Assembly: GCF_000222585.1 (NCBI RefSeq)
Contig: NZ_AFWE01000029.1
Location: forward strand, 1 to 64,000
Length of the DNA: 64,000 nt
Origin: Vibrio scophthalmi LMG 19158
GTDB lineage: Bacteria > Pseudomonadota > Gammaproteobacteria > Enterobacterales > Vibrionaceae
Direction of reading: 5' to 3'
Both the position numbers and the translations under genes were made by a program. The notes beneath the pieces are model-generated. The model made no database searches. It was not told where the DNA came from and was given only the letters and a program-made list of their open reading frames with translations. Positions 17,226 to 26,855 of this stretch are shown one piece after another. Each line of letters opens with the position of its first letter. Position 1 is the first letter of the stretch.

Positions 17226-19043
17226 ATGAGGAAGATTCAAGGTCTAGTATTGGCCAGTTTTCTGTCTGCAGTCAGTTCAGGTGCCATCTCAGCGGTGATT
17301 GAAAGCACCACACTCGTCGGGTTTGGCGAAGCCAAGTACCCTGAAAACTTTGTCCACTTTGATTACGTCAATCCTGATGCACCTAAATTCGGTAAAGTGA
17401 CTTACGGTGTTGTCGGTACTTACGATAACTTCAACCGCTTTGCTTCTCGCGGGGTCGCAGCACAAGGCAGTGGTGAGTTGTATGACACGCTAATGTATAG
17501 CCCTAGTGATGAGATTGATGCTTATTACCCGTTGATTGCTTCGAGCGTTCGTTACTCTGATGACTACACCTGGTTAGAGATCAATATTAACCCTAATGCG
17601 CGTTTTCATGATGGCAAACCCATTACCGCTCATGATGTTGCGTTTAGTTTTGATAAGTTTATGACTGAAGGCGTGCCTCAGTACCGAGTCTATTATCAAG
17701 ACATTAAGTCCGTCACCGCGAAAAGTGATTTGGTGGTAAGGATTGATATGGTAAAACCGAACCGTGAAAAAATGTTCAGTTTTGCCCAATCGACAAGAGT
17801 GCTGCCGAAACACTTTTGGCAAGATAAAAACTTCTCCCAGCCTCTCTCTGAGCCACCAGTAGGTAGTTCTGCTTATAAAGTTAGCGATTATAAAGCTGGC
17901 CAAAGTGTCACTTACACTCGTCTTGACGATTACTGGGCAAAAGATCTGCCGGTTAATATTGGTCGTGATAATTTTGCTCAGATCCAATACGACTATTATC
18001 GTGACGACACCGTGATGTTGGAAGCCTTCAAAGCGGGTGAGTTTGATTTTCGCTTGGAAAACTCAGCCAAATTTTGGGCCAGTTCTTATACAGGGCAGAA
18101 CTTCGACAAGGGCTTTATTGTTAAGCAAGAGATCCCGCACCACAAGCCAGAATCGACCAAGGCGTTTGTTTTCAACACCCAACGGCCAGTCTTTAGTGAT
18201 CCAAAAGTAAGGGAAGCACTTAACTACGCGATGGACTTTGAGTGGATGAACAAAAACATGTTCTACAACCAATATTCGCGTACTCGCAGTTACTTCCAAA
18301 ATACCGACTATGAAGCAACAGGTTTACCGACGGAAGCCGAACTTGCGGTGTTGACCCCGTTAAAAGGTAAGATACCAGAACGGGTATTTACCGCTGAGTA
18401 TCAGCCACCGGTGACCGATGGAACTGGCCGAATCCGTAATCAGATGCGTAGCGCGTTTGCCTTGCTAAAAGAGGCTGGCTGGGAGTTGAAAAATAAAGTG
18501 ATGACCAATGTCGAAACCGGTCAGCCACTCGAATTCGAATTCTTAGTCCGCAGCCCAACCACCGAGCGTATTGCGATTCCAGTGCAGAAAAACCTCAAGC
18601 GTATGGGCATCAATATGAAGATCCGTTCGGTTGATAGCACGCAATACATCAAGCGTCTGCGTGATCGTGACTTTGATATGCTGTCATCCACTTATGGTGC
18701 CAATCCATACCCAAGTCCGAATCTGTTGATTATGTGGAACTCAAGCTACATCGACTCCACCTACAATACCGCAGGGGTGATGGATCCGGTGATTGACCAA
18801 CTGACCCAAGACATCGTGAAAAATCAGCAAAACCCAGAAAAGCTCTTGGCGCTTGGCCGTTCGTTAGACCGTGTTTTACAGTGGAATTACTACATTATTC
18901 CCCAATGGTACATTGGCAAATATCGTGTTGCGATGTGGGACAAGTTTGAACGTCCAGAAGTGATGCCAAAATACGATCTCGGCATTGACACATGGTGGAT
19001 TTCACAAGAAAAAAGCTCACTGTTACCAGAAAAACGCCGTTAA
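17226..19043 (+). CDS. yejA: Peptide ABC transporter, periplasmic binding protein YejA
   Basis: A 605-residue family 5 extracellular solute-binding protein. It has a signal peptide (MRKIQGLVLASFLSAVSSGA, cleavage near ISA) and the SBP_bac_5 fold, with FGEAKYPENFVHFDYVNPDAPK and DGKPITAHDVAFSFDKFM as recognisable blocks. The length fits YejA, the binding subunit of the importer that brings oligopeptides and microcin C-type peptides into the cytoplasm. AAGGGAG lies just before the ATG. It is the first gene of yejABEF; yejB starts 10 bases after its stop. Confidence 0.9.
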   Translation: MRKIQGLVLASFLSAVSSGAISAVIESTTLVGFGEAKYPENFVHFDYVNPDAPKFGKVTYGVVGTYDNFNRFASRGVAAQGSGELYDTLMYSPSDEIDAYYPLIASSVRYSDDYTWLEININPNARFHDGKPITAHDVAFSFDKFMTEGVPQYRVYYQDIKSVTAKSDLVVRIDMVKPNREKMFSFAQSTRVLPKHFWQDKNFSQPLSEPPVGSSAYKVSDYKAGQSVTYTRLDDYWAKDLPVNIGRDNFAQIQYDYYRDDTVMLEAFKAGEFDFRLENSAKFWASSYTGQNFDKGFIVKQEIPHHKPESTKAFVFNTQRPVFSDPKVREALNYAMDFEWMNKNMFYNQYSRTRSYFQNTDYEATGLPTEAELAVLTPLKGKIPERVFTAEYQPPVTDGTGRIRNQMRSAFALLKEAGWELKNKVMTNVETGQPLEFEFLVRSPTTERIAIPVQKNLKRMGINMKIRSVDSTQYIKRLRDRDFDMLSSTYGANPYPSPNLLIMWNSSYIDSTYNTAGVMDPVIDQLTQDIVKNQQNPEKLLALGRSLDRVLQWNYYIIPQWYIGKYRVAMWDKFERPEVMPKYDLGIDTWWISQEKSSLLPEKRR

Positions 19044-19053
19044 AGAGGGATAA

Positions 19054-20142
19054 ATGGCCGCTTATATATTTCGACGTTTGTTATTGGTGATCCCCACACT
19101 GTGGGCGATCATCACTATCAACTTCTTCATTATTCAAATTGCCCCGGGTGGTCCGGTTGAACAAGCGATCGCCCAAATAGAAGGGCAAAGTTCCGGCATC
19201 ATGGAACGCTTTGCCGGTGGTGGTAGCGAGGTTGAACTGGATGTCTCGAAAGAGGTGGGTCCAACGGGCTATAAAGGTTCACGTGGCTTAGACCCTGAAG
19301 TGGTGGAAGAGATCAAAAAGCAGTTTGGTTTCGATAAACCCATTCATGTGCGCTATTTTGAAATGCTGAAGAATTACGCCACGTTTAATTTTGGTGAAAG
19401 CCTGTTTAAAGGTGGCAATGTGATTGATCTTATTGTCGAAAGGCTTCCCGTTTCTATTTCCCTTGGTTTATGGAGCACGTTAATCATTTATTTGATTTCG
19501 ATTCCTCTCGGGATTATGAAGGCGATTCATCATGGTTCGCGTTTTGATATCTGGTCGAGTGCGCTGGTGATTGTAGGTTATGCCATCCCTGGCTTCTTAT
19601 TCGCCATTATCTTGATTATCTTGTTTGCCAGCGGCAATTATTTCAGTTGGTTCCCATTGCGTGGTTTGGTATCGAGTAACTTTGACCAGCTCACTTGGTA
19701 TCAACAAATCGGAGATTACTTTTGGCATTTGGCTTTGCCCATTTTTGCCATGGTGATTGGTGGCTTTGCCACCTTAAGTATGCTGACAAAAAACTCATTC
19801 CTTGATGAGATTAATAAACAATATGTGGTGACGGCACGAGCTAAGGGCTTGGATGAGAGCAGTATTTTGTATCGCCACGTATTTCGTAATGCGATGCTGA
19901 TCATTATTGCTGGTTTCCCAAGTGCCTTTATCAGTATTTTCTTTACCGGGTCAATGTTGATTGAAGTGATGTTCTCACTCGAAGGTATCGGTTTGTTGGG
20001 CTTTGAATCGACGATTCAGCGCGATTATCCGGTGGTTTTTAGCTCCTTGTACATAATGACGCTGCTTGGTTTGATACTGAGCATTATCTCGGATTTGACT
20101 TACACATGGGTCGATCCTCGTATCGATTTTGAGGCGCGCTGA
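19054..20142 (+). CDS. yejB: Peptide ABC transporter permease YejB
   Basis: A 362-residue inner-membrane permease starting [19 protein letters not shown], the standard N-terminus of the DppB/OppB class. There are about six membrane spans and the ABC permease EAA loop near residue 270 ([20 protein letters not shown]), which contacts the ATPase. A long periplasmic insert between spans 1 and 2 (residues 30-100) is typical of YejB compared with OppB. It overlaps yejE by one base (the A of TGATG), so translation is probably coupled. Confidence 0.92.
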   Translation: MAAYIFRRLLLVIPTLWAIITINFFIIQIAPGGPVEQAIAQIEGQSSGIMERFAGGGSEVELDVSKEVGPTGYKGSRGLDPEVVEEIKKQFGFDKPIHVRYFEMLKNYATFNFGESLFKGGNVIDLIVERLPVSISLGLWSTLIIYLISIPLGIMKAIHHGSRFDIWSSALVIVGYAIPGFLFAIILIILFASGNYFSWFPLRGLVSSNFDQLTWYQQIGDYFWHLALPIFAMVIGGFATLSMLTKNSFLDEINKQYVVTARAKGLDESSILYRHVFRNAMLIIIAGFPSAFISIFFTGSMLIEVMFSLEGIGLLGFESTIQRDYPVVFSSLYIMTLLGLILSIISDLTYTWVDPRIDFEAR

Positions 20143-21245
20143 TGTTAGAGAAAGCGACGATAGAGAAAACGATGGAAGAGGACGTGGTGTCAAAGCCAAA
20201 GATGCCTAACAAAAGAAAAGGGATCAATCCTCTTAATCAAGCCCGTTGGGCGCGATTTAAGTCTCATAAGCGAGGGTATTTCTCGCTGTGGTTGTTCTCG
20301 ATCCTATTTGTATTGAGTCTGTTTGCCGAGTTCATTGCCAATGATAAACCTTTGCTGATCCACTATGAGCAGCAGTGGTATATGCCGATTTTCCACCAAT
20401 ATACTGAGACTCAGTTCGGCGGCGAGTTTGAAACGGAAGCGGACTATACCGATCCTTACGTGATTGAATTGATTGAAGAGCATGGCTCAATCATTTGGCC
20501 GATTATTCGCTTTAGTTACGACACCATTAACTACAACATTGTTGGCGCTGTGCCATCAGCTCCTGATGCCGTTAACTGGTTAGGTACTGATGACAAAGGG
20601 CGCGATGTCTTAGCGCGTATTATTTATGGTTTTCGTATCTCGGTGTTGTTTGGCTTTGTGTTGACCATTGTTTCGAGTGTGATTGGCGTAGTGGTTGGCG
20701 CAAGCCAAGGTTATTACGGCGGCTGGTTTGATCTGTTTGGCCAGCGTTTTATCGAAGTCTGGTCAGGCATGCCAACGCTGTTTTTATTGATCATCCTTTC
20801 CAGTTTTGTTGAGCCAAATTTTTGGTGGCTATTGGGTATTATGGTGCTGTTTAGTTGGATGAGTTTGGTTGGAATTGTACGTGCAGAGTTTTTACGTTGT
20901 CGTAATTTTGATTACGTTCGAGCAGCCCAAGCAATGGGTGTCGATGATAAACGGATTATGTTGCGTCATATGTTGCCCAATGCCATGGTGGCCTCACTGA
21001 CTATGATGCCGTTTATTCTGTCAGGCTCGGTGACCACTTTGACCTCACTTGATTTCTTAGGTTTTGGTTTGCCGGCTGGTTCGCCATCGCTGGGGGAGCT
21101 TCTCGCGCAAGGCAAAGCTAATCTACAAGCGCCTTGGCTTGGGCTTTCTGCTTTTGCGATATTGTCAATTATGTTGACGTTACTCGTCTTTATCGGTGAA
21201 GCCGTTCGCGATGCTTTTGATCCGCACCAACAAGGGAGAGCGTAA
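20142..21245 (+). CDS. yejE: Peptide ABC transporter permease YejE
   Basis: A 367-residue inner-membrane permease of the DppC/OppC class. The charged N-terminal tail precedes the NQARWARFKSHKRGYFSLW segment, and a large periplasmic loop follows the first span, as in YejE. The EAA loop is at RAAQAMGVDDKRIMLRHMLP (about residue 260). LGTDDKGRDVLARIIYGFRI is the usual OppC-like motif after the loop. It pairs with YejB to form the channel. Its stop overlaps the start of yejF (TAATG). Confidence 0.92.
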   Translation: MLEKATIEKTMEEDVVSKPKMPNKRKGINPLNQARWARFKSHKRGYFSLWLFSILFVLSLFAEFIANDKPLLIHYEQQWYMPIFHQYTETQFGGEFETEADYTDPYVIELIEEHGSIIWPIIRFSYDTINYNIVGAVPSAPDAVNWLGTDDKGRDVLARIIYGFRISVLFGFVLTIVSSVIGVVVGASQGYYGGWFDLFGQRFIEVWSGMPTLFLLIILSSFVEPNFWWLLGIMVLFSWMSLVGIVRAEFLRCRNFDYVRAAQAMGVDDKRIMLRHMLPNAMVASLTMMPFILSGSVTTLTSLDFLGFGLPAGSPSLGELLAQGKANLQAPWLGLSAFAILSIMLTLLVFIGEAVRDAFDPHQQGRA

Positions 21246-22879
21246 TGGTAACGAATACTCTTCATGCGAGTCGCAGTAATTGCGGTATTAGTGATGCAAA
21301 AACGGTGTTGACGATTGATTCGCTGTCACTCGGTTTTGGCCGTGATAAAGCGATTGATCAAGTGACCTATGATGTTTCATTGAGCATCAAAAAAGGCGAG
21401 ACGCTTGCGCTGGTTGGTGAAAGTGGCTCGGGTAAATCGGTGACCGCCAATGCGGTTTTAAAGTTGCTACCGAAAGGCTCGTCACACTACCTTAATGGCC
21501 GAATTCAATTTGATGGCATTGACATCCTTTCTTGCTCGGAACGTCAGTTACGTGGCATTCGCGGAGCGCGGATAGGGATGATCTTCCAAGAACCGATGGT
21601 GTCGTTAAATCCGCTGCATAAAATTGGTAAGCAATTGGTGGAAACGGTCGCGATTCATCGTGGCTTGAGACAAGCAAAAGCAGAAGCATTAGCGATAGAG
21701 TGGCTCAATAAAGTTGGAATTCGTTCGCCAGAAGCCAAAATAAACGCTTACCCGCACGAATTGTCGGGTGGTGAGCGCCAACGTGTCATGATTGCCATGG
21801 CGTTGATCAATGAGCCTGAATTACTGATTGCTGATGAGCCCACGACAGCGCTGGATGTCTCAGTACAAGCGCAGATTCTTGATTTGCTGAAACGCTTGCA
21901 GCAAGAGCTTGGCATGGCGATGCTTTTTATTACCCATGACTTGAGCATTGTTCGTCGTATCGCTGATCGTGTTGCGGTTATGCAAAATGGTAAGTTGGTT
22001 GAAGTGGGCGATTGTCAGCAAGTCTTTTGCCAGCCTCAACACCCGTATACTCAGCTACTGATTAATTCCGATCCGAAAGGCGAGCCGGTGTCAGTGGACA
22101 GCGCTGCACCAACTTTGCTAAGTGTCGAACAGCTGCGAGTGTGGTTCCCAATTACTGGTGGCGTGTTTAAGCGTGTGGTCTCACACGTTAAAGCGGTGAC
22201 CAATATGGAGTTTCAACTTAAGCGCGGTCATTCGATTGGCCTTGTCGGTGAAAGTGGATCAGGCAAATCAACCACCGGTATGGCGATATTGCGTTTAGTG
22301 AATTCGGAAGGCTCAATCAGTTATCAGGAGCAAGAACTACAAGGGCTTGATCGCAAAGCGATGCTGCCGTATCGCAGTAAAATGCAGGTAGTCTTTCAAG
22401 ACCCATTTTCTGCGTTGAATCCGAGAATGTCGGTCGCACAAGTGATCGGAGAAGGTTTATCGGTTCACACGGATTTAAGTGAAGAGCAAATTGATGCTGA
22501 GATCGTTAAAGCGATGCAAGAGGTGGATTTGGATCCCGACACCCGTTTTCGCTACCCAAATGAGTTCTCTGGAGGTCAGCGCCAGCGCATCGCCATTGCG
22601 CGTGTGTTAGTGCTAAAGCCGGAATTTATACTGCTGGATGAGCCGACCTCGTCACTCGATCGCACCGTACAGGCGCAAATACTAGAATTGCTCAAATCCC
22701 TGCAGCAAAAGCATAAGTTGACCTACTTGTTTATCAGTCATGATTTGAATGTGGTTCGTTCGCTATGCCATTACACGATAGTGATGCGTAATGGTGAAAT
22801 AGTCGAGCAGGGGGAAACTCAGCAGTTATTTGGCCAGCCAAGCCATGAATACACTCGAGAGCTGGTGGACTTGTCTTAA
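21245..22879 (+). CDS. yejF: Peptide ABC transporter, fused double ATPase YejF
   Basis: A 544-residue cytoplasmic protein with two ATP-binding cassettes in tandem. The first has Walker A GESGSGKS (near residue 60), signature LSGGERQR and Walker B LLIADEPT. The second has GESGSGKST (near 337), FSGGQRQR and ILLDEPTSSLD. Both look competent for ATP hydrolysis. The fusion of the two ATPases is what separates YejF from the paired DppD/DppF. It is the last gene of the operon; a hairpin follows 7 bases after the stop. Confidence 0.93.
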   Translation: MVTNTLHASRSNCGISDAKTVLTIDSLSLGFGRDKAIDQVTYDVSLSIKKGETLALVGESGSGKSVTANAVLKLLPKGSSHYLNGRIQFDGIDILSCSERQLRGIRGARIGMIFQEPMVSLNPLHKIGKQLVETVAIHRGLRQAKAEALAIEWLNKVGIRSPEAKINAYPHELSGGERQRVMIAMALINEPELLIADEPTTALDVSVQAQILDLLKRLQQELGMAMLFITHDLSIVRRIADRVAVMQNGKLVEVGDCQQVFCQPQHPYTQLLINSDPKGEPVSVDSAAPTLLSVEQLRVWFPITGGVFKRVVSHVKAVTNMEFQLKRGHSIGLVGESGSGKSTTGMAILRLVNSEGSISYQEQELQGLDRKAMLPYRSKMQVVFQDPFSALNPRMSVAQVIGEGLSVHTDLSEEQIDAEIVKAMQEVDLDPDTRFRYPNEFSGGQRQRIAIARVLVLKPEFILLDEPTSSLDRTVQAQILELLKSLQQKHKLTYLFISHDLNVVRSLCHYTIVMRNGEIVEQGETQQLFGQPSHEYTRELVDLS

Positions 22880-22886
22880 TCTCAAG

Positions 22887-22907
22887 GACTAGGCAGTATG
22901 CCTAGTC
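22887..22907 (+). terminator. Hairpin ending the yej operon
   Basis: GACTAGGC and GCCTAGTC form a perfect 8-bp stem around a 5-base loop, then a T-rich but not continuous tail. It lies between convergent genes. Confidence 0.6.
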
Positions 22908-22922
22908 TGCGCTTTGTTCTTA

Positions 22923-24701
22923 CTAAATGAGTGTGACGTGACTTGCGCTGGCTAAACAAAGTGGCTTCGCAAACCAAAAGCCTTGTAAGTAGTTGGCTCC
23001 CATTTCGGTAAATGTGCGCTGCATTGCCGCATTTTCAATCCCTTCAATCACCACATCGACATTATTTGCATGGCACAATTGGGTGATAAAACGCAGGTAT
23101 TGAAATGTGGATGGGTTATCGAGGGATTTCCACGCCATCAACTTATCCACTTTGATTTGTTTGAGTGGTAATTCAAAAAAGCTGTTTAGCGAGGTGTAAC
23201 CAGCCCCAAAATCGTCTAGAGAGAGTCTAAATCCAAATTGATCCAAACGATGAAGTTGGGATACCGCGTTTTTGTCCCCATCAAGTATCACGGTTTCGGT
23301 CAATTCTAAGACGATCTGGCTCGTCTCGATACCATACTCATCGGCAATACGTTTAACTTGCTCTGGGAATTGGCTATTGAGAAGTTGCAGTACCGATACG
23401 TTAACGTTCACGCGCACTTGGCTTTGATGGGTCTCTTGATAGCGCTTGATAAACTGACAGGCTTTATTGAAAACCAGATAGCCAAGCTCAACGATCAAGC
23501 CTTTCTTCTCTGCCACTGAGATGAACTCGTCAGGAAATATTGGGCCGATCTCACTGTCGTGCCAACGAACCAATGCCTCGAAACTGGCAATGACGCATTT
23601 TTGCGCATCAATGATAGGCTGAAATCGAACGCTTAGCGTATTGTCACTGATCGCTCGGGAGAGTTCACGTTCGATATAGAAATGACGGTCAACTTTTTGT
23701 TTGGTTGAATGATGGTAAATGGCTAATTGATTTTGCTGCTTCTCTCGAGAAAACTGGCTCGTTTGAGATGCAATTTTAATTAATTCTTCACTGGTCAGTT
23801 GGACGTCAAAGTTGGGCAAAATACCGATCCCAATATCATTGCCCCATAAATAACCATTGGCTTGGATAGAGTCTAAATAAGTAGTAAGAATACGCTGGCC
23901 AAGTTGCTCGATTTGCTCGCTGTCGTAATGCCCCTGCACCAGAATAGCGAAATCATCGGATCGCACACGGTAAATATCGACGAAGGTATCGGAAAGCGCA
24001 TCGAGTGACGAGAGTAAGTGACCCATTAGGTTACGTAAGATCTGCGGTCCGTGAATCGACAAATAAGAGCGAATATCTTCTAGGTGAATATAGATTAACG
24101 AATGGTGGTCATTACTGGCTAGCTTAAGAGCTTCTAGATCAACCGCCAGTTTTTGTGCATTAGAAAGTCCAGATGCGTTATCGCGAAACGCAGCTTGTTG
24201 TAAGTAGGTATCCATTAGTTTGCTGTCAGAAATGTCACGATGACAACCAATTAAAAAACGTTTTCCATCTAGGGTTTTACTGATGCCTTCTCCGGCGATC
24301 CAAATATACTGTCCATTGGATTTTCTTACACGATATTGAGTGATTTTTTTACATTCTTCACCTTGAATATGTTCTGCTATTTGCGCTTCAAAGTTTTGTC
24401 TGTCGAGTGGGTGAATTCGGTCTAGCCATTGTTTGATCGGCTGTACTCCGGTTTCAAGCCCAAACTGTTGATAAAATGCAGGGTTATAGAAGAACACATG
24501 GTGAGGATCCGTCATGTAAAACAGACCATCGTTCAGCACATCAATGACGTACTTAAAATGATTGTTCATCAACGAGTCTAGCTCGCCGCCAGATAACGGT
24601 GTTGATGTATCCAAATGCGGTTTTGGATCAATCGAAAAGGCATGGCTGTTTGTAAGCTCTTCATCTTGGCGCTCAAGCAGACTATGCAAATGTGTTCCCA
24701 T
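22923..24701 (-). CDS. PAS / degenerate GGDEF / EAL cyclic-di-GMP phosphodiesterase
   Basis: A 592-residue cytoplasmic protein. A PAS domain covers about residues 45-160 (NDGLFYMTDPHHVFFYNPAF and a YIWIAGEGISKTLDG PAC part). A GGDEF-like domain covers about 175-330, with RSDDF in place of GGDEF, so it cannot make c-di-GMP. A full EAL domain covers about 345-590: FEALVRW, NVNVS, ELTET, LDDFGAGYTSL, KVDK, EGIE and QGFWFAKP. The metal and catalytic residues of EAL are present, so hydrolysis of c-di-GMP is likely, tuned by the PAS domain. No membrane segment is seen. It is a lone gene convergent with the yej operon. Confidence 0.9.
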   Translation of the reverse strand: MGTHLHSLLERQDEELTNSHAFSIDPKPHLDTSTPLSGGELDSLMNNHFKYVIDVLNDGLFYMTDPHHVFFYNPAFYQQFGLETGVQPIKQWLDRIHPLDRQNFEAQIAEHIQGEECKKITQYRVRKSNGQYIWIAGEGISKTLDGKRFLIGCHRDISDSKLMDTYLQQAAFRDNASGLSNAQKLAVDLEALKLASNDHHSLIYIHLEDIRSYLSIHGPQILRNLMGHLLSSLDALSDTFVDIYRVRSDDFAILVQGHYDSEQIEQLGQRILTTYLDSIQANGYLWGNDIGIGILPNFDVQLTSEELIKIASQTSQFSREKQQNQLAIYHHSTKQKVDRHFYIERELSRAISDNTLSVRFQPIIDAQKCVIASFEALVRWHDSEIGPIFPDEFISVAEKKGLIVELGYLVFNKACQFIKRYQETHQSQVRVNVNVSVLQLLNSQFPEQVKRIADEYGIETSQIVLELTETVILDGDKNAVSQLHRLDQFGFRLSLDDFGAGYTSLNSFFELPLKQIKVDKLMAWKSLDNPSTFQYLRFITQLCHANNVDVVIEGIENAAMQRTFTEMGANYLQGFWFAKPLCLASASHVTLI

Positions 24702-25038
24702 TAGTTTTATAACCTAAATTTTTTACGTTCACTTTATGCTGAACGGTTCAACAAGCAGACACACGCTGTATAATTTGGATAGCGTTTTTACATCATTCAC
24801 AGGCAGTATGCTACTAACTATTTGTGTCTAGACGACAAAATTGGAAAATATTAGATTAATTACTCTAATATTGTGTGCCAACCCTTGTATTTAGGTGTCT
24901 TGGTCGTGATTTTTCGTTTGATTTGCTCGTATATTGCGCGATTTGTATCGCTTTAAACTCGAGCCTAAATTGTAACAAAACACTTGAGTGAATGAGGAAG
25001 AAAGGGCAGACTCGACGTTTTCATATTTGGGTTGCAAG
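24702..25038. other. Divergent intergenic region between the EAL gene and the S4 gene
   Basis: AT-rich, holding promoters for both genes. The S4 frame could begin at a GTG at 24988, but I prefer the ATG at 25039. No other structure seen. Confidence 0.35.
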
Positions 25039-25608
25039 ATGTCAGAACTGAACCAAGATGCCGATTGGCAAGAACAGGGCGATGAAATTGAAATTGAAGC
25101 AATTGGTATTGAGGTCTCCTCTCATCCAATTGAGCTGTACAAAGTGTTTAAAATCGCAAATCTTGTAGGCGGTGGCGGCGAAGCTAAACATCTGATTTCG
25201 GAAGGCTATGTTGCGGTTAACGGTGAACTTGAAACGCGTAAACGTCGCAAAATGTACGATGGCGATTTTTTCGAGTTTAACCAAGAGTATTACGTGGTGG
25301 TGTGTGATGCGCCGATCACTGAACCAGAAGACAAACCAACTAAACAAGAAAAGGCCGCAGCAGAGAAAAAAGCCCAAAAAGCGTCTGCGGCAAATAAGAA
25401 GAAAAACCAAGCTAATAAAGCGGGTAAGTCGAAAAGTCATGACGGTGTGGTCGATACCGCAGGTTTAAGCCAGTCAGCGAATCCGAACAAGAAAGCGAAA
25501 TCGCAAGCCAAAAACAAAGCGGATAAAAAACCTAAGTCTAAGCAAGTTGCAACAGAACAAGCACCGACAAGAAATTCAAATGGTCGTGGCAATATCAACT
25601 TCTTCTAA
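25039..25608 (+). CDS. S4-domain RNA-binding protein with a Lys/Ala-rich tail
   Basis: A protein of about 189 residues. Residues 30-95 form an S4 RNA-binding domain of the YbcJ type (IELYKVFKIANLVGGGGEAK, LISEGYVAVNGELETRKRRK, then GDFFEF). The second half is a low-complexity, highly basic tail rich in Lys, Ala and Asn (KKAQKASAANKKKNQANKAG) that probably contacts RNA without fixed structure. Binding to rRNA or ribosomes is inferred; the target is unknown. E. coli YbcJ has only the S4 part, so the tail is an extension. The start at ATG 25039 (MSELNQ) is chosen over a GTG 51 bases upstream. Confidence 0.8.
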   Translation: MSELNQDADWQEQGDEIEIEAIGIEVSSHPIELYKVFKIANLVGGGGEAKHLISEGYVAVNGELETRKRRKMYDGDFFEFNQEYYVVVCDAPITEPEDKPTKQEKAAAEKKAQKASAANKKKNQANKAGKSKSHDGVVDTAGLSQSANPNKKAKSQAKNKADKKPKSKQVATEQAPTRNSNGRGNINFF

Positions 25609-25661
25609 AAAGATAATAGACGTTCATTATCTTTGAGATGCTGGAACGGCTTGCAAACATC

Positions 25662-25695
25662 GCCCTGATGAGTGAAAACTTGTCAGGGCTTTTTT
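25662..25695 (+). terminator. Intrinsic terminator after the S4 gene
   Basis: GCCCTGA and TCAGGGC form a perfect stem around a loop of about 14 bases, followed directly by six T. Confidence 0.85.
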
Positions 25696-25831
25696 GTACC
25701 ATTTGGAGCGTGATTGTTGCAACGGAGTAGACCGTTAACAGCGCCGTAGTTTGTTAACCCTTTTATTAACGAGACGCCAAAGAAATTTACCAATGTAAAA
25801 AACGTAAAGGAAAGATGACTTTATTACAAAT

Positions 25832-25850
25832 CTAAATGATAATGCATTGC
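25832..25850 (+). promoter_or_regulatory. Probable Fur box upstream of vctP
   Basis: The stretch matches 11 of 19 positions of GATAATGATAATCATTATC, including nine in a row (AATGATAAT). It lies 23 bases before the vctP start codon. Fur with ferrous iron would block transcription here. Confidence 0.6.
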
Positions 25851-25872
25851 ATTAGTAATTATGGAGTTGAGT

Positions 25873-26781
25873 ATGAAAGTTTCAACATTGGCCTTGCTAT
25901 CAGGCTTAGTCGCATTTGGTGCAAATGCAGAAATGGTCGAAATCACCCATGCGAAAGGGACAACAAAATTAGAAAGTAACCCTGAGCGTGTGGTTGTCAT
26001 TGGTGTCGGTGCATTGGATGCCTCTGTGACACTGGGCGTAGAGCCAGTCGCGGTCTCAACCGTTAGCATGTTCCCTGACTATCTTGCTCAATACCGCGAT
26101 TATAAATTTGTTTCCGCTGGTAGCTTGTCAGAGCCAAATTTCGAAACGATTTATACTCAAAAACCAGATTTAATCATTGTCGGTTCACGTGCGGCTAAGC
26201 AATACGATGAATTGGCCAAAATCGCTCCGACCATCGTTTTTGCCGCTGACGACAGCAAAGGTTACTGGGCCAGCACGCAAGAGCAGTGGCGTAACCTTGG
26301 TAAAGTATTCGAAAAACAAGACTTTGTTGAAAAGAAAATTGCAGAGATCGATAGTGAATTTAAAGCGATCCGCGATTACAACCAAAAAAATAAGGTGGAT
26401 GCTTTAACGGTAATGAGTGCGGGTGGCAACATTACAGCGTTTGGCGAGGCATCCCGCTTCTCAGCAATTTATCGTGATTTTGGTTTTACACAAACCGTAG
26501 AAAACATCAATGCATCATCACGTCACGGAGATTTGGTTTCGTACGAATTTATTCGTGAAGCGAACCCATCCACTTTGCTGATCATCGATAAAGACAAATT
26601 GATCAATAAAGGCACCAGCACGGTTGAGCGAGATTTCGAAAACGACTTGGTGAAAGCCACCAATGCGCATAAGAACAACCGCATGGCATACCTAGACATT
26701 AATGCTTGGTACTTAGCGATTTCTGGCATGCAAGCAACCCAAAAAATGATTGATGACGTGAAGACGTCGATCGGTCAGTAA
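25873..26781 (+). CDS. vctP: Siderophore ABC transporter, periplasmic binding protein (VctP-like)
   Basis: A 302-residue periplasmic protein with a signal peptide (MKVSTLALLSGLVAFGANA, cleavage before EMVEI). It has the class III helical-backbone binding fold of the FatB/CeuE/VctP group: NPERVVVIGVGALDASVTLG, TQKPDLIIVGSRAA and the C-terminal MAYLDINAWYLAISGM. These proteins carry ferric catechol-type siderophores from the outer-membrane receptor to the permease. TGGAG six bases before the ATG at 25873 supports this start over one 12 bases upstream. A Fur-like site precedes it and a terminator separates it from vctD. Its siderophore is inferred only. Confidence 0.85.
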   Translation: MKVSTLALLSGLVAFGANAEMVEITHAKGTTKLESNPERVVVIGVGALDASVTLGVEPVAVSTVSMFPDYLAQYRDYKFVSAGSLSEPNFETIYTQKPDLIIVGSRAAKQYDELAKIAPTIVFAADDSKGYWASTQEQWRNLGKVFEKQDFVEKKIAEIDSEFKAIRDYNQKNKVDALTVMSAGGNITAFGEASRFSAIYRDFGFTQTVENINASSRHGDLVSYEFIREANPSTLLIIDKDKLINKGTSTVERDFENDLVKATNAHKNNRMAYLDINAWYLAISGMQATQKMIDDVKTSIGQ

Positions 26782-26808
26782 CACTAAAAATTATAATTAA
26801 TAATATCG

Positions 26809-26838
26809 CCCAAGTAGCGTTGGCTGCTTGGGTTTTTT
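26809..26838 (+). terminator. Intrinsic terminator between vctP and vctD
   Basis: CCCAAGTAGC and GCTGCTTGGG pair with one mismatch (26809-26832) and run straight into six T. Because vctD follows only 18 bases later with no clear promoter, this is likely a partial terminator that keeps vctP mRNA above vctDGC. Confidence 0.8.
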
Positions 26839-26855
26839 GACGTTAGAGGCGTGTT

